Assembly (NCBI GenBank): GCA_035079385.1
Contig: JAVHKY010000013.1
Location: 2,294,001 to 2,358,000, forward strand
Length of the DNA: 64,000 bases
Direction: 5' to 3'
Origin: Aspidiotus rigidus
Taxonomy: Eukaryota; Arthropoda; Insecta; Hemiptera; Diaspididae
The translations under genes were made by a program, and so were the position numbers. A model generated the notes under the pieces. The model saw only the letters and a list, made by a program, of their open reading frames with translations, made no database searches and had not been told where the DNA came from. Each line of letters starts with the position of its first letter. Within the stretch, counting starts at the first letter, position 1. This document shows, piece after piece, positions 1-10,900 of the stretch.

Positions 1-560
1 CTAATAACTGTGCAGAACACTGAGAAAAAAAATATTACCTACCTTATTAGTACCGTATGTGTTACTGATCACCGCCCAAAAGTTTGCATTTCTTTACAAT
101 AATTAAATTCTTCTCTTTTCCATTTCACGGCAATTTCGTGCGTCAAAAATTTGAAAAAGATATTTAAAATTTTTTACGAGAGCGTAACATTTTAATTTTC
201 AGTTCATAAAGTATTGACGGTTATTGATGATGGCAAACTACATAATTATATGTATAGTAATTGAGATATGACGAAGCCACTTTAGAATAGTTTATTGTTC
301 TGTACGCATATAGGTGACCGTAGTAAACATTTTTCTGTATAATTTTAAAACCGTCCACATCGTCAGTCATAACTACAAAATTGAGAGACTGGTCGTGTCA
401 TTTTAAGTTTCCACGTTAACCTTATAGACTCATTTGGCTGCAATCGAAATTAAGATGAAATTAATCACTCATCAAGTTCTTGCGGTCACACCTGGTAAGT
501 ACCGCCAAGTACGATAAGTATTGCGGGAATCTATAGATGAGCAGGACTTCATATTCTTCT
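1..560. other. Intergenic, nothing recognised
   Basis: AT-rich sequence without a convincing coding frame or repeat structure. Short frames here lack splice sites or recognisable motifs. Confidence 0.5.
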
Positions 561-589
561 TTAGGACTCGTGGAGACCCCCGGTTGCTA

Positions 590-1107
590 TAGAGTTGTAC
601 ATTAGTAGTGTAATTATACCGAAGTCTTGCACTCACTTTTTCCCGGGTCAACACTACTCATCTCTCGGGCTTATAACGAGCCAACACGTACACGAACCCG
701 CTAAAAAGAAAAACGAGTTCTGAGTACAAACACGAATTCATTTATTTCATCGATTATAAGAAGAAATATTTTTTTTTGAACATCATTCATTTCGACGAAT
801 AAATTACCGGTAATTCATACTCGAAAACAAAAAATTGCTCTTCCTATAATCAATGAAATAAATGAATTTGTGTTTGTACTCAAAAATCGTGTTTTTTAGC
901 GGGGTTGTACACGTGTTGAATCGTTATAAACCCGGGAGATGAGTAGTGTTGAGTCGGAGTTTCGTATTTTGTAGCCAAAATCGTTGTTTTACTTTAGCGG
1001 GGTCATGTACGTGTTGGCTCGTTATAAGCCCGAGAGACGAGTAGTGTTGACCCGGAGAAAAGTGAGTGCGAGACCTCGGTATAACTACACTACCAACTTA
1101 TATTTAT
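590..1107. repeat. Inverted repeat with a duplicated right arm
   Basis: The left arm (about 590-770) reads as the reverse complement of two right-hand segments. The first, about 840-955, matches the inner part of the left arm around TAGCGGGTTCGTGTACGTG. The second, about 997-1107, matches its outer part, including GCCCGAGAGA-GAGTAGTGTTGACCC. Both strands therefore show similar short frames, which are by-products of the repeat and not genes. The structure fits a foldback or MITE-like insertion whose right arm was partly duplicated. I did not find a clear target duplication. Confidence 0.75.
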
Positions 1108-1448
1108 TAACTGGTCTTTTTTCAAGCCTTGTTTCAAAACTCTTTTTGAGCCTCGTCTCGGAAATGATTTCGCATCGTGGTACAACGTAAATAATTTTTC
1201 ATTCAGAAACTCATATCAAAGTTTTTAGGAAATACCAAAAACAGTTTCAAAATGACTACTCAAGTTACAGCCTCCAGGGGAAAAATTCTTACCTTAAACC
1301 TCTGTAAAGGAGAAAATTTCGAGCTCTGACTAATGAGCCAAGTGGGCATAGCGTACCCTACTACTTTTATACGCGGCTGACGATCACTTTTTCTCTTTGG
1401 TTTTTCAACAAGCTACTTTTCAATCGAATTAAATTCTTGTTAAGTTTC

Positions 1449-2852
1449 ATGATTCCAATAATTATGTCCTCGATAAATTCACTCTTTCTGTCATGTGTTA
1501 CAGTTTTTCTAACTAAATTTATGACCGGCTTAGGCGTCGGTTGGGTATCGCCGATGCTTCATTATTTAAAACAGTCTCCAGAAACTGCTTTCACGTCAGA
1601 GCAGTGCTCCTGGATAGCATCGGGACATTTCATCACCAGAGGATTTTGCCCATTTCTTATTGTAATGGTGATCGATCGATTTGGCAGAAATACCACTTTG
1701 ATACTCTCAACGTTAATTTGTTTCGTTATGTGGATCGCCGTGTACTACAGTCAGTTGGTTTACGTACATTACGCGGTCCGGTTAGCTTTCGGCGTAGGCG
1801 TTGGATTCTGCGAGGCGGCTGCTAGCATTTATATTGCTGAAAATTGCTCTTCGAAATTAAGGGGAATTTTTAGCGGTCTATGTTGGACCTTCTTTTATAT
1901 CGGCGAGCTAGTAGCATTCCTCCTTGCGGGATATCTTTCGTACGAGTGGGACGCCATATGTAGCGCCATACTCGGATTTTTCGTAATCTTGTCTACATTT
2001 TTGCTGAAGGAACCCGCCCATTACCTTATCATGAAGGGTAACCTAGCGAAGGCTGAGAAAAATTACGATTATCTTCACAATTTGCAGAATTCAAAGACGA
2101 AGTTCGAGTTTCAAGATATTAAACAATACGTGGATGAGGTAAAAAGTCGTAAGTTCTCTTGGAAAGTGCTTCGCTCGAGAGAGGCATTAAAAAGTCTGAG
2201 AATTGTTTCGATTATCAACTTCTTATCGCTAGGAGGGGGATTTACTGCTGTAAATTCGTTCATGACAATAGCCTTGGAAGGTTCTGAAGATTTATCCACT
2301 TCCCAATTAACAATTCTGATCGGCGTAGCCCAATTGGTGTGCGTTTCTCTTATGTCACCCTTTATGGACACATTTAATAGACGCACACTGTACCTCATCT
2401 GTAGCTCTCTTATGTCTATGAGTCACGCGACCATAGCTGCGTTGTACTATACTTCTTCGATTGTGGAATTACCTCATTTCAGCTGGCTACTGTTCATCTC
2501 ATTCACGACCTTTCTATGCGTGGATGCAATGTTCATGGCCCCTTTAACTTCAGCCATTTCAGGAGAACTTCTCCCATTAGATCTGAAAGCTATGGGCTCG
2601 AGTTTGGCAGTAATCACCAGCTCTCTAGGTGGCTTTCTGGGCGCTGCCGTGTTCCTACCTATCTCCGATACTTTCGGTATTCATATTAGTTTTATAATGT
2701 TCTCTTTTCTGAATCTTTTTACCTTCCTGTATGTTTATTTTGATTTGCCGGAAACAAAAGGTAAAACGCTAATTGAGATACAAAGAGAGTTGAAAGGCGA
2801 CGAGAAACCAAAGGAAAATTCCAAAATCATTCTCGAACGCACTCGTCTGTAA
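1449..2852 (+). CDS. MFS sugar transporter, facilitated trehalose transporter Tret1-like
   Basis: An uninterrupted frame of 467 codons encodes a predicted twelve-helix membrane protein of the sugar porter family, which moves trehalose or hexoses across the plasma membrane. The sequence shows the sugar porter signatures: DRFGR after helix 2 (about residues 76-80), an arginine-glycine LRG motif after helix 4, and PETKG after the last helix (about residue 443). The usual PESP motif at the end of the first half is altered to KEPAHYL. Length fits the family. The frame stays open four codons upstream, but ATG 1449 is the first methionine; ATG 1464 is an alternative start. A possible polyadenylation signal ATTAAA lies at 2889-2894. 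The gene has no introns, unlike the other genes here, so a retroposed copy is possible, though single-exon Tret1-like genes are not unusual. The natural substrate cannot be read from sequence. Confidence 0.9.
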   Translation: MIPIIMSSINSLFLSCVTVFLTKFMTGLGVGWVSPMLHYLKQSPETAFTSEQCSWIASGHFITRGFCPFLIVMVIDRFGRNTTLILSTLICFVMWIAVYYSQLVYVHYAVRLAFGVGVGFCEAAASIYIAENCSSKLRGIFSGLCWTFFYIGELVAFLLAGYLSYEWDAICSAILGFFVILSTFLLKEPAHYLIMKGNLAKAEKNYDYLHNLQNSKTKFEFQDIKQYVDEVKSRKFSWKVLRSREALKSLRIVSIINFLSLGGGFTAVNSFMTIALEGSEDLSTSQLTILIGVAQLVCVSLMSPFMDTFNRRTLYLICSSLMSMSHATIAALYYTSSIVELPHFSWLLFISFTTFLCVDAMFMAPLTSAISGELLPLDLKAMGSSLAVITSSLGGFLGAAVFLPISDTFGIHISFIMFSFLNLFTFLYVYFDLPETKGKTLIEIQRELKGDEKPKENSKIILERTRL

Positions 2853-2888
2853 ATGTATTTACTCGTATGTGAGGATAAAAATTGTTCC

Positions 2889-2894
2889 ATTAAA
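2889..2894 (+). promoter_or_regulatory. Possible poly(A) signal of the sugar transporter
   Basis: ATTAAA lies 37 bases after the stop codon of the transporter. It is the common variant of AATAAA. No further proof is available from sequence alone. Confidence 0.4.
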
Positions 2895-3717
2895 GTTTTG
2901 ATCGACAATGTTCGCTGGTTCTTCGTCCGTTACACCTAGGCTATGTGTAACTATTATAGTGTCTTGGTACATTGTACCTACAAGCTAGCCAGACTACTAA
3001 TTTATTTTAGTAGCAGAATGTATTTAATGTATTGGAACTTAATCTACATTCAGTAATCTTCGACAGGCGTTTTCGACAATGTTAAAAAAAGACTCATCTG
3101 AGGGAGTAATAAAAACTATACAAATTGTCTTCAATACATTTTGAGATGGGTATCACGGAAGAAGCTTCTGCGCAGTCGTAACAAGACACATAACAGAACA
3201 TTTCCGCCGGTCCCCACTGACCCTGCGAGGCTAAAATATCCCCCTCCCCCATCTTCTCTTTAGTACTCTATACAAGCTGGTACTAGAAGAGCCTAATTTA
3301 ACGTGTATTATTTAGAACGTAAATGCGTTATCTTATTTTCTAGAATCTAGATCTCTCTAAGGTGAATATAGCAGTAGTTGTGTTAACGTCATTATTGTGA
3401 AATCGTGGATCAGTTTCAGTCTAACTATTTTCTATTTAGGGAGCGGACTCCATTAAGTGGTTTAGGTTTGAAGAGCAAAGGATAACGATGAAAAACTTTT
3501 TTTCAATTTTATATAGAAAATTACACTTTCTCGCCCCCAAAATGCGATTTTTAGGTATATTTTTATTTTAATAGTAGCATTTTTTGGAGACGTTAGCCAT
3601 GTACGTATTGTAATCGCACTTGGATTATAGAAATTTTTCTAATATACTTCAAGTTCAGAGAGAGAGTCTTCAGGAGATATCCACTGTTCCGCGATATCGT
3701 CCAACATGATAGATATT
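2895..3717. other. Intergenic, nothing recognised
   Basis: No coding frame with motifs or splice sites was found. The stretch holds ordinary AT-rich spacer between the transporter and the first hairpin element. Confidence 0.4.
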
Positions 3718-3854
3718 TGTGACCTGTCACGAGAAAACATACGTTAACTCTCTAAACCTATCAGCGGGAGGGCTTTAACCCTGCACAACACGCCAAAGCC
3801 CTTCCACTGATCGGATTAGAGAGTTAACTTATGTTTTCTCGTGACAGTTCACAT
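3718..3854. repeat. Hairpin (MITE-like) element
   Basis: Left arm 3718-3776 and right arm 3793-3854 are near-perfect reverse complements. The shared core is CTGTCACGAGAAAACATA, continuing through GTTAACTCTCTAA to AGGGCTTT. The loop is about 16 bases. Transcription would give a long stem of about 60 bp. Confidence 0.85.
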
Positions 3855-3935
3855 TTCATTGTATGTACTGAGGTCACAGAGTGAACAGAGATTTCCAAGA
3901 GAAAGTTCGAGACACGAGTATCATCAAAATTCGGA

Positions 3936-4054
3936 GTTTAGGGTTCGCCTAACGCAGATGACCGAGCGGTGAATCTGCAACACTCAACAATGCGCGTAGT
4001 GTACAGCTGTTTGCAGAGCTTGACGCGCACTCAACGCGTTAGGCGAACCTAAAC
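3936..4054. repeat. Short TIR element
   Basis: The ends are inverted copies of GTTTAGGTTCGCCTAACGC; the left copy has one extra G. An 80-bp GC-richer centre contains a TTGAGTG/CACTCAA pair. It resembles a tiny non-autonomous DNA element. Confidence 0.75.
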
Positions 4055-4380
4055 TACAAATTGGATGATATCCGTATTTGTTAACGTAATAAGTATAGCA
4101 AAGACGACCTCTGTTTATTCTTTGACTGAGGTGCTCTAAGTATATCAATATTCACTTTCACGCAGGTAAAGCCTCTTTAATTATGTCTACTCACTTGAAC
4201 ATGAAGAAAACAAAACTAAGACCAGCTATTTTCCACGAGGCCAAGAAGCTTGCGGGTTCCCCGCTGCCTCCAAATTTCTCTGGTTTGACTCTCTCTCCTG
4301 GAATTTAAACGTTAAACATACTTAGATATAAATTTCCATCTCTTTGACGCTAACGATGGATGTCTGTCACTTCGTCCATG

Positions 4381-4472
4381 GGGTATATAGAGTGAGGCTA
4401 AATGATATTCCTACTTTTTTATTAGCTCTTACAGAAAAGTGGTAATATCCTTTGGCCTCACTCATATACGTA
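4381..4472. repeat. Hairpin (MITE-like) element
   Basis: An imperfect hairpin of about 90 bp has ends GTATATAGAGTGAGGC and GCCTCACTCATATAC. The arms meet around a short TTATTAGC loop. Confidence 0.75.
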
Positions 4473-4984
4473 GCGAAATTAAGGAGAAATTTATTGACTG
4501 TCCTATGAATTTGACGATTATTATTTACGTAGGGGTTTTGACGTTAGCTCTGAGCACACACTAGCTGTGGGAAATTTGTGGTCTCTCCTAACATTATCAG
4601 CCAGAAAGGGGTTCGGAACTTCGCCTCTATTGGTGGGCCTTGGCCTATTACATTAGATCCTCAAGGGATCTTTTTGCCGAGCATACTTTCCCCTTCTCTT
4701 GAAATGAAATAAGAAACTCGAGCATAGGTAACTTTCATATTATTGAGAAAACACTCTTTACAGTTGATAGGCAGATTCCATATTGAAAGTAAAAACAAGT
4801 AACAAAATTTTAGCCAATCTACTTGCAAAATTATATGCCATTCAAGAGTCAATAACTAAGTCAATCTACGTTCCATCTTCAGTAGGTCTGTCGCACATCC
4901 TATTCAATGGCCTACAAATGAAAAATGATGAAATAAAACAGAACAAATAAAGATGTATGATTAGTGAGGACTCAATTAAAATTT

Positions 4985-7900
4985 TCAGAAAGATGGTGTA
5001 TTGCAACTCACTTTCTTACGAGCACTTGATTCCATCCGTTGCTTCTTGTCCCACTGAATTATTTTCGAACGGACCATACTTTCTCTTCTGCAAAAATACG
5101 GTTCGTCGAAGTAATCTTTTCCTTTCGCCTCGAGACTCTCCAGAACTGGATGTAATTATTGAATAAAATTGCTGATAAAAATTTCTTCACGAATGTAGAT
5201 TTTGGTAAGTTGAACACTGACCAACTTTTGCTTCATTATAGTTTCCCATTTCAATCATGATTTCGCACAAAAATAGCTTAGTGATGTTGGTCGGCGTCAA
5301 TTCTAAAGAGATCTTTAAATCTGTTACCGCTTCTTCAAAATTATCTAATCTCCAATGAGAGAAAGCTCGTTTATCGTACAACAAACTCGACTTATTTTCG
5401 GGATTTCGATTCTGTAAATTACGCGCAGATCTATGAAAGAAATGAGCGTTCTGATTTTCCTTTTGTTTATTTTACACTTACAATGATCTCAGAGTAACAA
5501 TAAATCGCTTCTTTAAATTTTTCAGTTTCTTCAAATTTTGTCGCTAGTTTTAAAAGTTCAGTGTCGTCCATAAGGCGAAACTCTGTTCGAAACAAAACTT
5601 CATTATTGTACAAGAGTTGATATTATTTAATTTCGATATTAATCCTAAAACCATTAAATGTGCGAGCGATTGCAGGAATTGAGACTAAGATAAGATGACA
5701 ATGCTGTTTCGGGAGGATGAAGAACCGAAAAAGTTTTTGTAGTCTCATGAGGGGTTACGACTATCTTCAAGTCTGGACAGATCCAAACAATATATTATGG
5801 GTACGGAAAATAAGAAACGCAGGGGTTTTTCAACGAATGAAGAAGGAGAAAGAATTACTGTTGACAGTAAAACAAAGGAAAACCTCCTACATCGGCTACA
5901 TAATGAGGGGTTAGCAACACAAGATCCTGAGGAAAAATTAACGGAAAAAGGTCAATCGGACGTCGTCAAAATTCATGACTGAGAGACTTGTGCCGCTCGT
6001 ATAACTGTCCTTCAGAGTGGCTCCATCCCGAGCACGAATCGCGGTGTGGATCGCCAACCTTCAGTCGGAGAGGGTGGAAGAAGAAGTCCTTATCAACTTT
6101 GTTATCAAAATTTTTCAATGATAGTAGGTATCTCACTTTCAATTGCTTCTTGAGTACGTTCAACGAGGAACAGTTCCTGAACCAGTGATTCTTTTCCAGT
6201 CGTATTATCAGGATCTTTAAGCAAAGCTTTTTCATAATCCAAAATCGCCATACCAGACTGTTTCATTTTGGAATAACATGCCCCTCTCTTATTATGATGA
6301 GACGCTTCAGAGTCGTTTCTTTTCTACGATAAAATACAATTTTTGGTACTTGATAGTTTATTAAATGGTCTTTCGAATTTCAACAAAAGGAATGTCCAAA
6401 ATTTATCATGTCTGATGTATAGCAGTACTTTTCTTCAATCTTTGACCCCGTTTTGTTTTTTTATTTTCAGAATCAAATTTTATTTTATTTCATAGGTATT
6501 TGAAACTAGAAATATTGAGCGAACAATTTTTTTTTCTCTCCCTCTCTCTCTCTCTCTCTTTTCGATATGACATACTCCTATTTCCCGATGACTTTTCATT
6601 TTTAGAATAATTAACAAAAAAAAATTCACTGACTCACTCGCGGAGTTTTTTTCTCATCTACTATGATGATTCAGGGGAGCAGGGAACTTGTCTTGTAAGA
6701 AATTTTTCGGTTAGTCAAAATTTGTTCAAGTCTTCACGTCTCACGAACAGCTCAATTATCGAAATTTTTCAAAGTTCCTAAAATAGGTCACATTCTCCAA
6801 CTCCCTTAGAACTACAATTCATCTCGACGCCCGTTTACATACAACCGAGTAATTTTGGTTTTTCCAAATCGTATCTCGGCGAGTCCCACAAATGTGTGCT
6901 CGAAATTGTTTTTAATTCTCATTTCTTCTCATAAATATATTTTAGTTCGATGGTCGATATTCTCCCAAGTCCTTCCTCAACCTCCTCATAATAATGATGT
7001 GTCAAATTTTTGCAATTGTAAGGGAAACTCTTTTCGGAGCCTTCCTCGCCCCTCCTGATATTTCGAGATCGCGATTTTCCTAATCCTTACAGTAGGTCGA
7101 TGCCCTTGCCCTTCTCAAAGCCACAACTTTTCGGAAGGACGGTGGACGTTCTCTCAAAATAACCACCCTTAAAACAGATTCTTCGTCAGAAACCATAGAA
7201 TCGGAACTTACAATTGCTTCAGTATAGCACCATTCTGCTTGGGTATATCTTTCTTTGTTGAATAGTAGTTCTCCAAGTTTAGCAAAATCAGCATCGCTCA
7301 AAACTGATGTCTCTTGAACGGAAAACAATATAATGATTATTGACAAGTAACACTAATTCGAAATTTCCCAAATAGGTCCCCCGCCTCCCCCATTTTGACT
7401 AGGACTCTAGACCTGATTCAAAATTTTCCAAGTACCCACCTCTCTTCCGCTCAATTGAGTGTACTAATTTTATACTAAGCCATCCATGATGGCTACCTGT
7501 GAGTAGGGCCCTAAAGTCACTCCTTGTGCTACTTTTGTGACGTCATTATCAGTACCCGTGACGACTGCCTGTGAGGTCATCAGCATTTATAACGTCATCA
7601 GTTTGGGCCCTACCTCTTTATCACTCCCCTCTGTTCTCGATGTCACCCTCCCAACAATCTCTCCAAGGGCAATACTGCTCGAGTCTCCCTTGTACTAGGC
7701 CTCTGTATCACGGCTGATGACCAGGGTTGCGATATTTCAAACAAACGATGTTTAAAACAGGCAAAATCGAGAAATTTACATTGGCTCTTATGTGAATGTT
7801 TTGAACGTGTTAAACAAACTTGTTTTTAAAAAAAAGTTTTTTTTTTTTTTGCAACCCTGCCTGATGACGTCGTAGTTGCAGATTTCAAAATTGGGGTACT

Positions 7901-10900
7901 ACATCTTTGGGCTATACGGTATACTAAACTAGGTCTACTATTAACCTTCATGAAACCAGGCCTAACATAAACCTAACATACAGCAATATGAAAGCCTGTA
8001 CTAAACGACATTATAGATTATAAGGATGAGAGGAGGCGGATTGAACGAACCAGGCTCGAGGTCACGGTCGATGACGACGCCAAGTAATGACGTCATAGTT
8101 CATTATAAAGGAAGAGAAGGGATACAGTCTAGACCGTGTAAAAAGCTAGTATAAAGGATGGTTAGGCCTTTTATAAGCCTATGACGTTACGAGCTGAAAT
8201 CTATCGCGAGCGAGCACCTGTGAACTAGATAGACAGTACATTACGTCCATATCAATGCAACGAACGAGCAGAGTGAGTGAACCCCACGTGAGCTAGATGG
8301 CTCATAGTGAGCCCTCCTAAGCTAGTTAGCTTATCCTACAGTACACCATACCTATACTAGTCCAAAAACGAGCGTGGCCTTGAAATATAAATGAGGTCAT
8401 TCACTAGCAGACATGACATATGATCTTTGCCAGAAGATCTCTCTTTTTTATTAGCTTTTCGAGATCAAATATAAATTGTCATGTTCTATGTCTGTACTAA
8501 ACTCCCTCCCTAGTTCCAGAAATGGTTTCCGCGCGAAACTTCGAAGCACAAGCACCCGCTCACAATTCCAAATTCATGCGAGGCCCAAGATCTCCCTTCC
8601 CTTATCTCTCATTTCAAACCGAAAAACTAGAATTGAGACTTGAAAAAAATTCCCTATTGATAACATTAAGACTAGTATAAGATATAATCTTCCTTTTTTC
8701 CGTGCTCGCAGAAAGTTTCGAAAATATTTCGTAGACAATTTACCTTCTATCCCGGAATCCATTGCTAAGGATAATACCTTCTCAAAGTCAGTTAATGCAG
8801 GAAGGTAAGAACCATTTTCTAGATAGCAATTTGCTCTCAATATGTAATATGATATGACGTCTGGATTCGTATTCTAGAATGAAAAAAATTTCGGGTCAGT
8901 TGCGGTGTATCCGTGATACTTGCTAAAAATACGTAATTAATCGTCTCTTCTATCTTCTGAAACATCTTTGCGACTTATTGATTTCATATTCCAAACGTTT
9001 ATTCAAGAATTGAAAATATACATAGTGATGTAACCCAACACCATAATGAAGTACGTGAAACGTTACTGGGCAAATTGATGCGTTCTTAAATTTTGATCGA
9101 GAAATATAAAAATTAATTTCCGCATTCTTTCTTTTTCTTCTTCTAAATACCTCTGATCGTATCTACCTAAGTTTCACGGGCAATTCGACAGCAGAATTCA
9201 CAAGTAGGTATTTATCGACAGAAAATTAAAGGACCTGAAACTGTAGCGAGATGATATCAATAAAAAAACAGTCAATGATATGGGCTGGTCAACTCGAAAT
9301 GTGCATGATCACCGATTTTACTTATCAATGTTTGATTAGGTACCGCAATATTCAAGATAAGGTCTGTGCTATCGTCTGTTAATTTTGGTACCTCTTCCCG
9401 ATACAGTTGGACAATTGAAAATTGAAAAATACTATTCTTCGAATCTGACACAAAGATTATGCCAAAAATAGAGAAATACGTTCACCGTCATTTAAGGATA
9501 TTTCTAATTTCATGTAAGTAATCTGTAAAATTCTTAAAAACTCGCTCTGTACATACAAGGCAATGGTAAGTTGATATTAGCGTGAAATTTTTAGTCTGTA
9601 TAAAATATACGCAGGTATAGGTTTGCTATTCAACAATAATGGGATGAACTACACATTTGCGATGAAAAGTTGTGCGGATCTCGGGCGTGAAGTAGAGGTT
9701 CTTCGAGAAAAGGTAACGGATCAAACGGAATTACTAACCAAAGTTATGCAAATAATCGAACAAATAGACTACAAGAATCGACAAGAAGTTTCTGAAACGA
9801 ACTGGCCCTGTAGCAGCGGACACGATTTTGAAGAATTTGATGAATATATGACCCGTCTCAGTAATATGAAGGGTGGTATTAAAAAAGCCATTGGTTGAAA
9901 AATGTATTGTTCAACCGAATTTTATCAAGTAAAAGTAAAACTTTGTACCATCTAGCTACGTACGTGTCTCTGTATTGAGCCAATCTGAGCATCCTCATTA
10001 GGTGTTCGAACATGAAAAGTATTCAATTCATTTACTGTATGTTTTATCGTGATTTATTTTCTTTTTGAGTCAATAAAACGATTCACTTATACCGAGGATG
10101 ATTTACTGAGTTTCAGTTACCTACCGATAGGCCATCTATACTGCTTAGCACTTTTTTTCAGGATCGAGAGAATCCTCGCTGTCAGAGATGAAGAAAGCAC
10201 TCGTCTTTGATCACATTGTACGCTATAGGCTATACTTACGATCGCCTGACTATAGCACCAAGCTGCATCCAAAAATTTCTGCCTGTCAAACATTTCTTTT
10301 CCCAACCGCACGTACTCTGTATCTTCAAGACCGAATTTTACTAAAACATAACAAACGTAGGTACCTAGGCTTATATATCTTTTTTTAAAGTACACTAAAT
10401 TTCTCTTCAACAAGAGACGATAGTAAAAAAATGTAAAAATAGAGGTGACACAATTTGCATAAATAACACAAAAATCATTAAGGATTTTCTCTTTTGAGAA
10501 AACCATTGAATCGTGGAGGCTTCAAAACTTTTTGGTGAAAACCAACTTAGAATTGAGAGACGACCGAATGAGCCTCAAAGTCTCTAGCCAGATGAGGGGC
10601 GAAAACGGTCTTGGTCGCAAAATATGTCAAAATGTTGTCCTCCATGAAACACCTGAAAATCCAAAAAATTTGACTCCTTTTTAGATCATGTGGACGTGCA
10701 TCCATGGTATTTTTTTCATCTATATTTTCCCTAGTTTCTAGCAATTTCAAAACTTCAAACTCATGAAACGACAAAAAATGAGGGGTGGCACCTGGAGTAA
10801 CTTATTGATTTGGTGCGCAATGCCTTCAAGTACAACATACTTTAGTATAATAGTCCTAGGTGAGGTGGAACACATTCCAAAAAAAGTAATATTTGGTGCA

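Noticed and set aside
1541..1825. 94-codon plus-strand frame
   Set aside because: It lies entirely inside the sugar transporter in another frame and has no motif of its own.
3936..4054. tRNA-like B box (GGTTCGCCTAACGC) as a tRNA gene
   Set aside because: No cloverleaf could be drawn. The sequence is explained by terminal inverted repeats.
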